NCBI GenBank assembly: GCA_958450365.1
Contig: CAUEEP010000755.1
Span: 1-64,000, forward strand
Length of the DNA stretch: 64,000 nucleotides
Origin: Mesorhabditis belari
Taxonomy: Eukaryota; Nematoda; Chromadorea; Rhabditida; Rhabditidae
Direction: 5' to 3'
Shown here: positions 21,280 to 31,930 of the stretch, piece after piece
How the letters are laid out: the number at the start of each line of letters is the position of its first letter
Numbering within the stretch: position 1 is the first letter of the stretch
Made by a program: the position numbers and the translations under genes
The notes under the pieces: generated by a model
Seen by the model: the letters and a program-made list of their open reading frames with translations, nothing else
The model's database searches: none
What the model was told of the DNA's origin: nothing

Positions 21280-21810
21280 TTATTGAGTTACTGTTTGCAA
21301 ATAAAAGCTTCATTAGAGTCTCATTTATGCAGAAAAACACGAAAAAGATGATCAAATCAAAAAAAAAAATTAAAATTGTTGAATTTTCTTATGATATTCA
21401 ATAGAATTGAGCTACTTTTCATTTATTAATCTATAAATTCTATAAGTGTTTTTGTGTCAGAAAGAAATCTTGAAGTGCCCTCGTGTGTTTGAATTGCTGA
21501 GCTCAAGAGTGATTCAGGCTACAGTAATAAAGCGGAATTTAAACTTTTACCGAAACGCGCGTCCCTTGGCATAGTTAAGGTTCATTTATCTCAAGCTTCG
21601 TTTGACAAAACAAAGATGATCAACAACAAAACTTATTCTTTTCATTAAGAAGTCGACTTCGATGAGTTTCTCAGAGGGTTTCATATTTTCAATCTTTTCA
21701 ATCTAGTTTAGGCTCTAGCATAAGCTAGATTGAATGTAGTCTAGTTTATTAGGCTGTAGTCTAGTTTATTAGGTAGTAGTCTAGTCTAGGCTACAGTATG
21801 GTTACAGTTG
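21280..21810. other. 3' flank of the secreted-protein gene
   Basis: No gene seen. A weak hairpin-core remnant (GAAACGCGCGTCCCTTGGCA, then GGTTCATTTATC) lies at 21552-21596. Confidence 0.45.
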
Positions 21811-21811
21811 T

Positions 21812-22240
21812 ACTACAGTGTCAAGGGTTACAATTTCCCCAAACATTTAGTCTCTTTGATTTCCAATTTTCCTTCACAATGATTTGTAGATTATTTCCAA
21901 TTGAACAATCTCGTGTCATCTCAATTTCATCGAATCTTTATTTCTTTATTTCCATAAATCCAATCATCTTACATTTTTTCTAGACTACAAAAAGAGTTTC
22001 CCATAAGAAGATAGGAATATTCTATATTCTACATCATTCAAAAGATATTGGATTATAAGATTTAGACCATGTGCTCCAATGAGACATTGGATATCTTTTT
22101 GGATAAAAACACTTTTAGAGATCAAACATGTAAGTGATCAGCCGGTATTATTACTGTTTTTTTTAGTCAGAAACAAATCTAGAAGTACTCTAGAAAATGT
22201 GCGTTTGAATTGTTCAGCCCAAAGTACACTAAAATATGAC
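21812..22240 (+). repeat. About 425-bp dispersed repeat next to tRNA-Leu, copy 1
   Basis: From TACAGTGTCAAGGGTTACAA to CCAAAGTACACTAAAATA this segment is nearly identical to 33511-33938. Both copies lie beside a tRNA-Leu(CAA) or its remnant in the same relative position, so the tRNA and this flank were probably duplicated together. Small frames within it have no other support. Confidence 0.88.
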
Positions 22241-22262
22241 CCAAGTCGCTACGCAAAAAGTC

Positions 22263-22379
22263 TGCACGAAGTGGGATTCGAACCCACGCATCCGAAGATA
22301 CCAGAAGACCCGAACCCGCGATACCTACGGGAAGCTGCTCGCTTGAGTCTGGCGCCTTAGACCACTCGGCCATCCGTGC
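22263..22379 (-). tRNA. tRNA-Leu(CAA), intron-containing, copy 1
   Basis: Reverse-strand copy of a 117-base gene. The acceptor strand GCACGGA pairs with TTCGTGC (one G-T), the D-arm is GCCGAGTGGTCTAAGGC, the anticodon stem is CCAGA/TCTGG with loop CTCAAG giving anticodon CAA, and the T-arm is GTGGGTTCGAATCCCAC. An intron of about 30 bases follows position 37, as in nematode tRNA-Leu(CAA); it differs from the other four copies at several bases. The long variable arm is TATCTTCGGATGC. Confidence 0.92.
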
Positions 22380-23100
22380 TGTGTGGAGGGGAGGGGAAAA
22401 ACGGTCTTTTGATGATCATAGACACCTAAATTTGCATTTTTTTGGCTTTCATTAGCAAAATCTCTTTAAATCGGTTCAATCTTTATCTTATTTTTAAACT
22501 ACTACTCAAAACAATTCAAAAGTCAAATCTAGACCTGAGCTGGACTAGCCATTCGAGCCAGAGCGCCAGAGCGCTATAGAGCAATAGCCAGAGCAATGGC
22601 CAGAGCGCTGATTTTTAACTATTTGCCTGTCTATCCATTACTCATTCATGTTTTCTCTTGTAATCCAAGTGATTTCAGTTCTTAGATCTTCGATTTACGA
22701 AGATTATTTGAAAGTAAGTTCCGGAAATTTATAGAATAATATGAAAGAAGAGCAACAACAGTCATTCCCGGAAGAATTTCCCCGACTTGTGGGTAATTTT
22801 TGGGATTTCTGGGGCTTTTTTTTATGGGATTTTCGATCAATCCTTGAATTAGGATAAGAGAAAATGGAAATCTGCCAAAGTTATCAGCTTTCTGAGTCGA
22901 ATAATAAAAAAGAAATCACCATAAATGTCGAAAGAAGTTTGATCTTTATTTCTTGCAAATTTTTCGTGTCCTTTAACGTCAACTATAGAAAAGAAACGTT
23001 TCAAAAAGAGCCAAATTGAATCTCAAAAAGCTTGGAGTAGAAATTTACAGCTGAATATCTTTTTATAACATCTATAAAGTAAAAGAGAAATCAAGTCAAA
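22380..23100. other. No gene recognised
   Basis: The first 45 bases (TGTGTGGAGGGGAGGGG...) are the conserved 5' flank of this tRNA-Leu and recur at 25399. The rest is AT-rich, with a short CCAGAGCGC repeat near 22555-22610. Confidence 0.5.
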
Positions 23101-23111
23101 AGGAATGGCGA

Positions 23112-23165
23112 GGTGTTCTTTGTGCGGACGAGTAATCGCTGGTCGTCTGGCACAAGGCTCCAATA
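23112..23165 (+). repeat. Isolated hairpin core
   Basis: GTTCTTTGTGCGGACGAGTA, ATCGCTGG and TCGTCTGGCACAAGG match the family core. No SL1-like segment follows. Confidence 0.75.
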
Positions 23166-23894
23166 GATAGGTGTTCGTTTTGGAGAAACCATCAATCAAA
23201 AAAAAAAAAAAAAAAATGCGGATTCTCGGCTACTATTTTCAACGTCACTATGCCCAAATTTTTGAGATTATTTTTGCTTAAATCAGCCTTTATTTACGCT
23301 ACAAATTCCACACTCTCTTAGGCGATTATTTTAGTGAAACTGGAGAGAATAATCCCATCTAATAGTTTTCTCTCTTCGATTTTCTCAAGATTCATCAGCC
23401 CAATCAACCTCTATTTGCTATCATTTGAAAGCTTCAAGTCTCCTTGTTAAAACAATAATCAAAAACTAAACATAATAGCATTTCTAGGTAATGCTATGAA
23501 TCCTCAAAGTTTTTCCATCCAAAGAAAACGGGGATCTGCTTTCTTTAAGCTTCTTTAAGCTTTAAAGCTTTCTTTACAATGCAAATGCTTACAATTTCAT
23601 CTCTATCTCACTGATAGACACAAAAAAACAATCCACCCCCTTGAAATAAAGCTGGGAGGGATATTATTACAGCTTTTTTTTTTTCAAGAAACTTTTCGTA
23701 AACGCGAATCGAGTTCAATCCGTGATTAGTATTTTGAAAAGATGAGTTTTTTTTGAAAATATTTTTGCTGATTTAGAGAATTTTCGATTAGAGTTTTGCA
23801 AAAATTTCTGTTTTTGTTCAAAAACAAAAGCTCAAAATAACAGTTTGATCTCAAAAGTGGTCTGGATCCTGAGATCCTTAATGGATACAGTAAA

Positions 23895-24225
23895 AAGAAA
23901 AGGAAAAAGAACAGGGAAAAGGATAAGGACCAGGACAAGGATAAGGACAAGAACAGGAACAAGGACAAGGACAGGGATAAGGACAGGAGCAAGAACAGGA
24001 ACAAGGACAGGAACAAGGAGAAGGACAAGAACAAGGACAAGAACAAGAACAAGAACAGGGACAAGAACAAGGAAAGAACAAGGATAAGAACAAGGACAAG
24101 AACAAGAACAAGAACAAGAACAAGAACAAGAACAGGGACAGGAACAAGGATAAGAACAAGGACAAGAACAAGAACAAGAACAAGAACAAGAACAGGAACA
24201 GGAACAAGAATAAGAAAAAAAGAAG
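23895..24225. repeat. AGGACAAGAACA-type minisatellite
   Basis: Hexamer and dodecamer repeats of GGACAA, GAACAA and GAACAG over about 330 bases. Three minus frames (Phe/Leu/Ser/Cys) and a plus frame (Arg/Thr) stay open only because of the repeat. A similar array is at 32770-33010. Confidence 0.92.
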
Positions 24226-24383
24226 AGTTTCCAGTTTAACCTAAAGCTTTTTAAGGCGCTTGGGTAAATGAACTGGAGGATACTGTTATGCCAGTTGTTC
24301 AACGTTTCCGTGAAGCCTCAGAGAACGCACTTCATTAGTTGGCTGAATATCTTGAAATGTCCAATACTATGTCCCTTCTGCAT

Positions 24384-24450
24384 CTCTGTTTTCTCTGCTT
24401 TTTCGTAAACACGCGTCTTCTCGTGCACTGAGCTGATCGATTTGGTTCAT
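24384..24450 (+). repeat. Diverged hairpin core
   Basis: GTTTTCTCTGC, TTCGTAAACACGCG and TTCTCGTGCACTG are followed by GGTTCATTTCCCCAACTTG, a strongly diverged SL1-like end. Confidence 0.6.
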
Positions 24451-25281
24451 TTCCCCAACTTGAAAGCTCAATGAACTAAAAATCACTTTTTTTTCATAGC
24501 TTTTTAGAGCTTCAAAGCTTTCACAAGCTGAGAATTCTCAGCTGAGTCTTTTCTGAGCAATCTATCATGATTTTCGATATACTTTTTTGGTATTTTTTTT
24601 GCAAGAACCCTCAAATACCAAATCCATTAGCGTCAGTGAATACAAAAACATGAAAATCACCAAAAAAAAAACATCACTAAATCCTCCTTTCTCTTCTTTA
24701 CTCATTTTTGCGGTCAAATTTTTTCACTTAATACAAATTTCATCAAAAAAAAGTGCGATAAAAAGTTCTTTTTTGTGGCTAAAAGTGAGTCAAATCTCGG
24801 TGTGAAGTGCCTGGCACGACCATTAGAAAAAAGCTGAAAAAAGCGCTTGAAAAAACCGGGTTTTTGTAGTCAAATTTGGATGCTTGAGAGATTTCGAGAG
24901 ATTTCGAGAGATTTCTTTTTGCATATCCAATCAAAAAAAGAAGCTGATACAAAGCCAACATTTGTCACTAATGGATTGAAAAAGTGACCTCGATTATAGG
25001 GGGAAAAAAAGCGAAGACTTTTGATCGACACCTTTCTTCAGCAATTTCATTACTCAACAATTGTACCTCGGAACGGGAAAAAAACAAGAATTTTGGCCTC
25101 TTAATCTGGATTTTTTTGCGATTGCACATGAGCCAAAGATTTCTGGAATAAAGCCTTTTTTTGCAATTGTACGTGAGCCAAAGATTTCCCAAGAAACTCA
25201 GCATTTAGAAATTTTACAAAGAAATACAGAAGAAAACGCAAACGAAGATTTTCTAGTTAACCTCAACTTTGCAAAAATATC

Positions 25282-25398
25282 TGCACGAAGTGGGATTCGA
25301 ACCCACGCATCCGAAGATACCAGAAGACTCGAACCCGCGTTGCCTGCGGGAAGCTGCTCGCTTGAGTCTGGCGCCTTAGACCACTCGGCCATCCGTGC
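25282..25398 (-). tRNA. tRNA-Leu(CAA), intron-containing, copy 2
   Basis: 117 bases on the minus strand with the same arms and anticodon CAA as copy 1. Acceptor, D, anticodon and T stems all pair. The intron matches copies 3-5 apart from one base. The 45-base 5' flank (after 25398 on the plus strand) is nearly identical to that of copy 1. Confidence 0.95.
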
Positions 25399-26260
25399 TG
25401 TGTGGAGGGGAGGGGAAAAACGGTCTTTTGATCATCAGTTTAGATTTGCAGCTTTGTATTTGACACGACCAGTGTTATCTACTCTATATAAAGCAGAAGA
25501 GACGTCTGTCCGTCCGTCTGTGAGCAGCCATTGGACTTCGATTGCGTGGAAAACGTGGATCTCCACTTGTTTTAAATAGTAAACTACTCTGGATTATCTA
25601 TTCTATATCTATCCAAATCTAAAAAGGAATTCTAATAGTGAAAAGAGTTGCAATATCTAAAACTTTAACTTGAGAAGTTAGTTTTGAAATGGAATGCAGA
25701 AATGGATAAAAGAAATAGTATATTTCTTTATATTTAAATCCACTATTTTCTTCTCTTTGCTTACTTTATCAAGAAAACGAATGATTCTAAAGCATTGTAA
25801 AGCTGGTTCTCAAAGGATAAAGCTTTATAAATCTATCCTAAACGTAAAATCAATTGGAAAATCAAATTAGTCTCCTTCAAAATCGAAATTCTTTCTTATT
25901 CTCAATCAAAACTTTCAATAAACCCCAAAGTTTTGAAAGTAATTTAGTAATTTTCTGATGGAATCAATCGTCAATGATTGTATCCAGCGATAGCTATCCC
26001 ATTCATAAAAGTCTCACTTTAGTTACCCAAAATAAAGACAAAAAAAAAGTCTTTTCAAAAAGATAGCTTCTCAAAAATTTGACAGAAAACAGAGAGAACC
26101 GGTTGATTTTTTGGGAAATGAGAGCTGGAGAGTTGAGGTGGAACGGGAGCCTCTTTTCCAAGACAAACCAAAAAAAAACCTTCAAGAGATACCCAAAGTT
26201 TGGCGAGTAATTTGTTTGCAAGCTGCGATTTGACAGTCTATTTTATTTTTCTTGCCTATC
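25399..26260. other. Intergenic region upstream of collagen A
   Basis: AT-rich, no gene supported. Short frames on both strands lack splice sites or similarity. Confidence 0.5.
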
Positions 26261-26265
26261 CCGAG

Positions 26266-26272
26266 TATATAG
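26266..26272 (+). promoter_or_regulatory. TATA box of collagen A
   Basis: TATATAG sits 40 bases upstream of the collagen A start codon. Collagen B has TATATATAG at the corresponding place, so the box is conserved between paralogues. Confidence 0.6.
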
Positions 26273-26311
26273 AGTGTGAAGGAATTGTTGAATCGAGGTG
26301 ACCTTAAAGAG

Positions 26312-28238
26312 ATGGATGTCGACTCGAGGATTCGAGCGTTTCGCTTGATTGGATGGATTTCGGTTGGAGTGAGCACGGTGGCGATTTTGAGGTTAGAGAA
26401 ATCGAGATGGTTGATGTTGATTGTTCTTTTGCTTAAACTATTCCAACTTTTCTCACTTCTGATATTTCTAGAGTTATTTTGAGAGTCAGATGGAAGCTTG
26501 AAAGCTTAAGCTTGAGCTGGAGCTGGAGCTTGAGCTAGAGCTAGAGCTTGAGCTTGAGCTTGAGCTGGAGCTTGGGCTTGAGCTAGAGCTTGAGCTTGAG
26601 CTTGAGCTGAAGCTTGAGCTTGAGCTGGAGCTGGAGCTTGAGCTAGAGCTAGAGCTAGAGCTAGAGCTTGAGCTTGAGCTTGGGCTTGAGCTAGAGCTTG
26701 AGCTTGAGCTTGAGCTGAAGCTTGAGCTGAAGCTTGAGCTGAAGCTTGAGCTTGAGCTTGAGCTTTCTGCTGAGAGGAAGGAGAGTGAATTGAACTCTCG
26801 ATCTTCTGCTTACAAGATAGATGTTCTACCATTGGCATAACAAGCCTTCTTTCCTCAAGAAGGAAGAAGAAAGATAAGGAAGAAGAAAGATAAGGAAATC
26901 GAAAGAAGAAAGAAATGTTTAGGCTTTTTAAGTCAAAAGTTTTTCTTAACTTTTTCCTATTTTAGGCTTTACAGTATCTTAGTGCTTTTTGCTTTGAAAA
27001 CCCATCCATTCTGGTGCACCAAAGTTCTTCAAATCAGCTAGATTCTTGCACTGAATACCTGAAAATGATTACAGAAATATAGAACTTTTACAGTTTATGC
27101 GTTGCTTTGCCTATGGTTTATCATTATGTTCAACATCAACGACACACGATGCGAGTGAGCTTGGATCAATGCAAGGTTTTGTCTAATATCAATTAACTTT
27201 AGATATTCTCATTTCAGATCACCGCCTCCGAAGTACTCGATGGTACTCCAAAGCTGATCGTTCCGTCGAGAAACAGAACAGCCCGTCAAGCGGATCGTTT
27301 TGAATTTGAGGTAAGGATTGAACCACGAGATTTGTATTGATACCAAACTCAGACTGGGATCAAAGTCTTGGAAGATATTGGCTTCAAGATTTAAAGCAAT
27401 GATATGATACTAGATAGACTAATAGCCTCACAAAGCTAAGCGTACTGTAGCCAGATACTGTAGGCGTACTGTAGTTATTTAGGTTCAATGTTGAGATTTT
27501 AGGCACAATGCGAAGCTTGCTGTACCCCGGGACCTCGTGGTCCACCGGGATCACCAGGAAAAACAGGACGACCTGGAAAAGCTGGAGCTACAGGACACCC
27601 TGGAAACCCTGGCCGACCACCAAAGAAGCCGTGCAAGCAAGAGATCCCACCATGTGACTGCAAGGATAATCAAGGACCCGCTGGTGAACCTGGACGACCT
27701 GGAATGACTGGAAATCGAGGCCCACCCGGAAATCCTGGACCAAAGGGAGCTGATGGTTGGTGGATTCTGTCAAAGTCTAACTGTAAAAATTTTAGGAAAC
27801 AATGGAGGTCAAGGTAGAAAAGGTTTCCCTGGTCGTGCTGGTGGTCGTGGACAGCCTGGAGAGCCGGGAAGTCCTGGAGAAAATGCGCCAAGTTCTCGAC
27901 CTGAACCTGGTCCACCAGGACCCCCGGGAGACGATGGAGGAGCTGGATCTGAGGGACCACCTGGAAGCCCTGGACAACCTGGAGGTAAGAGAAAATTCTG
28001 GTATCTTGTTAGACTTGTTGAAAGAAGTATAGAATGGTTTTAAACCAGTTATATTTTAGACAGTGGAAAGCAAGGACCACCTGGCCCACCAGGACAATCA
28101 GGAAACCCTGGAAACGATGGAAATTCGGGCAGACCTGGCTCTGATGGAAAACCTGGACATCAAGGCGAGAAAGGAGTTTGTCCAAAGTATTGTGCTTTGG
28201 ATGGAGGCGTCTTTTTCGAGGATGGAAGCAGACGATAG
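26312..28238 (+). CDS. Cuticle collagen A
   Basis: Six exons: 26312-26391, 27094-27175, 27218-27310, 27503-27755, 27796-27984, 28060-28238; phases agree and give 291 residues. The N-terminus ([15 protein letters not shown], then a hydrophobic stretch through [10 protein letters not shown]) is the nematode cuticle collagen N-terminal domain, which serves as signal anchor. NRTAR is the subtilisin-type processing site. Gly-X-Y blocks follow, separated by cysteine clusters ([16 protein letters not shown]) and ending in [19 protein letters not shown], the usual C-terminus of one collagen subgroup. Such proteins are secreted by the hypodermis, trimerise and are cross-linked into the exoskeleton. 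Its neighbour 29169-30644 is a tandem paralogue. An in-frame GTG upstream is less likely than this ATG. AATAAA lies at 28272. Confidence 0.95.
26500..26766. repeat. Hexamer array (GAGCTT)n in collagen A intron 1
   Basis: About 45 hexamers of GAGCTT, GAGCTG, GAGCTA and GGGCTT. The Ala-Gln frame on the minus strand is an artefact of the repeat. Confidence 0.92.
26780..26852 (-). tRNA. tRNA-like sequence, Thr(TGT)-like, probably degenerate
   Basis: The minus strand reads GAAGGCTTGTTATGCCAATG, then TCTTGTAAGCAG (anticodon loop containing TGT), then GAGAGTTCAATTC and TCCTTC at the 3' end. GAAGG/CCTTC pair, but anticodon and T stems have mismatches. It directly adjoins the GAGCTT array in collagen A intron 1, on the opposite strand. 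Confidence 0.35.
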
Positions 28239-28374
28239 AACAAGGAATCTATTATTCTTTTGTCAAATCGAGAATAAAGATCATTTATAGAATTGATAAT
28301 AAAAAGACACTCAAGAAAAGCTCATTTCCTCTCAGAAAAGCTCATTTCCTCTCAGAAAAGCTCAGTTACTAAAC

Positions 28375-28600
28375 TCAGACTGGGATCAAAGTCTTGGAAG
28401 ATATTGGCTTCAAGATTCGAAGCAATGATATGATACTAGACAGACTAATATCCTCACAAAGCTAAGCGTACTGTAGCCAGATACTGTAGGCGTACAGTAG
28501 CCAGATACTGTAGGCTTACTGTAGCCAGATACTGTAGGCGTACAGTAGCCAGATACTGTAGGCGTACTGTAGCCTGTAGTTATGTGTTCTGATTACTGTA
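28375..28600 (+). repeat. Copy of collagen A intron 3 placed downstream of the gene
   Basis: AACTCAGACTGGGATCAAAG through AGCGTACTGTAGCCAGATAC repeats 27345-27480 (intron 3) with few changes, then extends as a tandem of TGTAGCCAGATACTGTAGGCGTAC. Just before it AAAAGCTCATTTCCTCTCAG is duplicated (28316-28355). Confidence 0.88.
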
Positions 28601-28700
28601 GCCAAGTGGTACTTTTTGAATAGATTATACAGCCTTTTAACTAAGACTGATTTTCTGTACTGGTTGACTTTTAACGGTCTTTTTCTCCGGCCGTCACACA

Positions 28701-28817
28701 GCATGGATGGCCGAGTGGTCTAAGGCGCCAGACTCAAGCGAGCAGCTTCCCGCAGGCAACGCGGGTTCGGGTCTTCTGGTATCTTCGGATGCGTGGGTTC
28801 GAATCCCACTTCGTGCA
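28701..28817 (+). tRNA. tRNA-Leu(CAA), intron-containing, copy 3
   Basis: 117 bases, anticodon CAA, all arms as in copy 2. Position 4 of the acceptor is T in place of C (GCATGGA), giving a T-G wobble pair, so folding should be retained. Lies between the two collagen genes. Confidence 0.93.
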
Positions 28818-29124
28818 GATATTTTTGCAAAGTCTGAGTTTTTGTTCTGTATTTTGATCTCAAATCCAATGCTATGCAAAAAGTGCAGACAAGTTACAGT
28901 AGACTTTTTCGACTCACCGGAACTGTTTTTTCCATATATTTCTTTATTCACAATAAAAAAATAAGAGATATTTAGCTGAAAGCGATTAATCTTAGATTTA
29001 GGATTTTACGAGATCCACTAAGCATTCGGCTAACCGGTTTACTTTTGGTGGCAAGGCTGGAACGGCGACTGTGATCGGCTCTCAAAATTTTCAAGGTAAA
29101 TTCCATTTTTCATTTCATTTTTGG

Positions 29125-29133
29125 TATATATAG
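29125..29133 (+). promoter_or_regulatory. TATA box of collagen B
   Basis: TATATATAG about 36 bases before the collagen B start codon, at the same place as in collagen A. Confidence 0.6.
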
Positions 29134-29168
29134 ACAAAAATTGAGAAAGACTCGAGTCTTTCCCAAGA

Positions 29169-30644
29169 ATGGACGTCGACTCGAAGATTCGAGCGTTTCG
29201 CTTAATCGGATGGTTATCCGTTGGATTGTCGACGCTGGCGATTCTCAGGTTTGCATTATCTCTTCGAAAACCCACACGATCTAGCGAACTAAAGTAAAGA
29301 CGAGTTAAAGCTTTACTTTATCGTCATCCGTTGCTTAGTTCCATTGCTATAAGTTGCTAATCGTACTGACAAAAGTTTCGGAACTTTTCAGCTTATGTAT
29401 CGCTCTTCCCATGGTCTATCACTATGTGCATTCAGCAAAGCACTCAATGCAACGAGATCTCGTTAGATGTCGAGTGAGTTTAGAAAGATAGAAAAGATAC
29501 CCTCACTTCAAAAATCCAATTAAATTCAATCTTCAGGAACATGCCACTACAATCTATAAAGAAGCCGCCAACTTGGTTATCGTCGCTCCACGCAATCGAA
29601 CAACCCGTCAAGCTAGCAATCAAGTAAGTTTAAGTCGATTTGAAAGCTAAACCTTAACTCTACCCTATCCCTAAACCTTACAGTAACTCATAAAGCTTTG
29701 ATCGTACTGTAAATCTAGACGTTTACCGTAACCCATAGCCTCGAATTCTTTCAACTTATCCAAGGGTTACTATAAAATACTAACGAATTCCAGATCTACA
29801 TTTTATCTAACCTTTATATTCTCTTTAGAACACTTGTGATGGTTGTTGCATGCCTGGGCCACAAGGACCCCAAGGACCACCCGGGAAATCGGGAAAACCT
29901 GGAAAAGTAGGGAAAGAATAAAACTTAAAGCTAGAAATAAATAGTCCGGTGCTGCTGGTCACCCTGGAAACCCTGGTCGACCACCATCAGAGCCTTGCGA
30001 ACCACTCACTGAGCCACCATGCCATTGCACTGACAATCAGGGCCCACCTGGCCCACCTGGACCACCCGGATCACTTGGGAATCGAGGACCGCCTGGAGGA
30101 CCTGGAAGAAAGGGATCTGATGGTAGGGATGGAGAATCTTAATCGTTAAAGTTAATCTCACAGGTACTCCTGGCGAGGATGGAAAGAAAGGAAAACCGGG
30201 ACGAGCTGGACCGTGTGGAAGACCTGGACCTCTTGGAACACCGGGAGACAATGCTCCAAGTAGCAGACCGACGCCTGGACCACCAGGAGAGCCAGGGCCT
30301 GATGGAGGAGCTGGACCTGAAGGACCTTCTGGGCCACCTGGAAAAGCTGGAGGTAAAAGGAATTCCTAGTAATAGATCTTTAGCTGGACAAGTTGGAGTT
30401 TGGAGAACCAAGGATGTGTCTGGAAGCTAGGATACTACAAAGCAATGATTTATATGACTTTTTAGGACCCGGTAGTCGAGGCCCACCTGGAGCTCCAGGA
30501 AACGCGGGAGAACCAGGAAACGACGGTAATGCGGGCAAACCTGGCTCTGATGGAAAGCCTGGTCATCAAGGAGAGAAAGGAGTTTGTCCAAAATATTGTG
30601 CTTTGGATGGAGGAGTGTTCTTCGAGGATGGAAGCAGACGATAA
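29169..30644 (+). CDS. Cuticle collagen B
   Basis: Seven exons: 29169-29248, 29392-29473, 29537-29623, 29829-29906, 29945-30122, 30164-30352, 30466-30644, in frame throughout, 290 residues. It is a tandem paralogue of collagen [20 protein letters not shown] start, NRTTRQ processing site, CDGCC and PCEPLTEPPCHC cysteine clusters, Gly-X-Y blocks and the same [19 protein letters not shown] end. It has one intron that A lacks (29907-29944, 38 bases, GT...AG). That intron holds an in-frame TAA and its length is not a multiple of three, so the frame survives only if it is spliced. AATAAA lies at 30661. Confidence 0.95.
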
Positions 30645-30669
30645 AGAAAAAATAGATGGGAATAAAGAG

Positions 30670-31583
30670 GATTCAAACATAATTTGTACCAAAAACATTT
30701 CATTTCAACGAAACCTACACAAACAATCCCAAACTCGGTGACAAATCCAGAATTAGTTACTCGATCAGAGAAAGCTTTGAATAAACAATAATTTAAGGAT
30801 TTAAACAGTACAAGAACACCGAGAAGTTGACCGGTTTCTCTGGTTTTTTCTTTGGGAAAACCTGCAGAAACTGGTCAACTTTGACTGCTTATATCTCGAC
30901 GTACAGGCATCGGATCAACTTACGATTGGTTTTAAAAGAATCCTCATATAATTTTGTTAGATAAATCAACAATTTGTTTGGCTTATTTGCTTAAGAAAAA
31001 GCTAGTTAAAGAGCAAAGGGCAATTCGACGTCATTGTATAGAGACTGAACAAATATGATGTGTGATTGCACTTTGCTTTATATCTCGACTTCCAAGCCAA
31101 TCGTTCTAAAACTAAACATTGTTCTGTTAAATGTAAATTAAACATTACAATGCTTAGAGCAGGACTTTGTCGATAAAGTTAATGCAAATAGAATAGAACA
31201 GCAAATTTAACCGCCGACCATCAAAAGACCGCTTTTTTTTTCTGAAACAAAAACTGTTTTACTACTGTTTTATGAATACTTAAGTGTTTTAAAGCTGTAA
31301 TAATTGTTCATTATAAACATCGCTTGCATAATAGCCAATACTAAAGGATTCAAATGTAATTTGTACCACAAAGACAATCAAATTCAACGAATGCTACACA
31401 ACAATGCCAAATTAGGTAGCTAATCCAGTTGGATTCGTTACTCAGCTTTGAATAAAACTCTATTTAAGTAAAAGTATGGTTCATTGTCCTAAATGGAAAT
31501 TTAGCTGCCTTTCCTTAGCCATCGGAACAGCTGCCTTTCCTCGGACCCCAATTTAGCTGCCTTTCCTCAGACCCTTCCACACA
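30670..31583. other. Intergenic, no gene recognised
   Basis: AT-rich. The last 130 bases (from TTGAATAAAACTCTATTTAA, then TTTAGCTGCCTTTCC) recur in diverged form at 34657-34774 upstream of tRNA copy 5, so tRNA copies 4 and 5 were duplicated with their 5' flanks. Confidence 0.55.
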
Positions 31584-31700
31584 GCACGGATGGCCGAGTG
31601 GTCTAAGGCGCCAGACTCAAGCGAGCAGCTTCCCGCAGGCAACGCGGGTTCGGGTCTTCTGGTATCTTCGGATGCGTGGGTTCGAATCCCACTTCGTTCA
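31584..31700 (+). tRNA. tRNA-Leu(CAA), copy 4, acceptor mismatch
   Basis: 117 bases with anticodon CAA and the same intron as copies 3 and 5. The 3' acceptor strand is TTCGTTC where the others have TTCGTGC, so position 2 faces T in place of G. The remaining pairs are intact. It may be a weak or decaying copy. Confidence 0.85.
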
Positions 31701-31930
31701 GAGATTTTTGCAAACTCTAGTTTAGCTGTTAGAGTTGCTGGATTTGGTGGTGTTCAACAATAGAAACACTTTTTATTCACAGATTCACAATAACTAAAGA
31801 TTTCAAGAGAGAATTGCCTTTAAAGAGAATTACAAAGACTTGTTTCACAAGATATTCATTAAAAGAGATATAAAAGGAGAAAAAAGGGAAAGAATTCACA
31901 ATAGGTTAGGAGAAATAGGAGAAAATGTTC

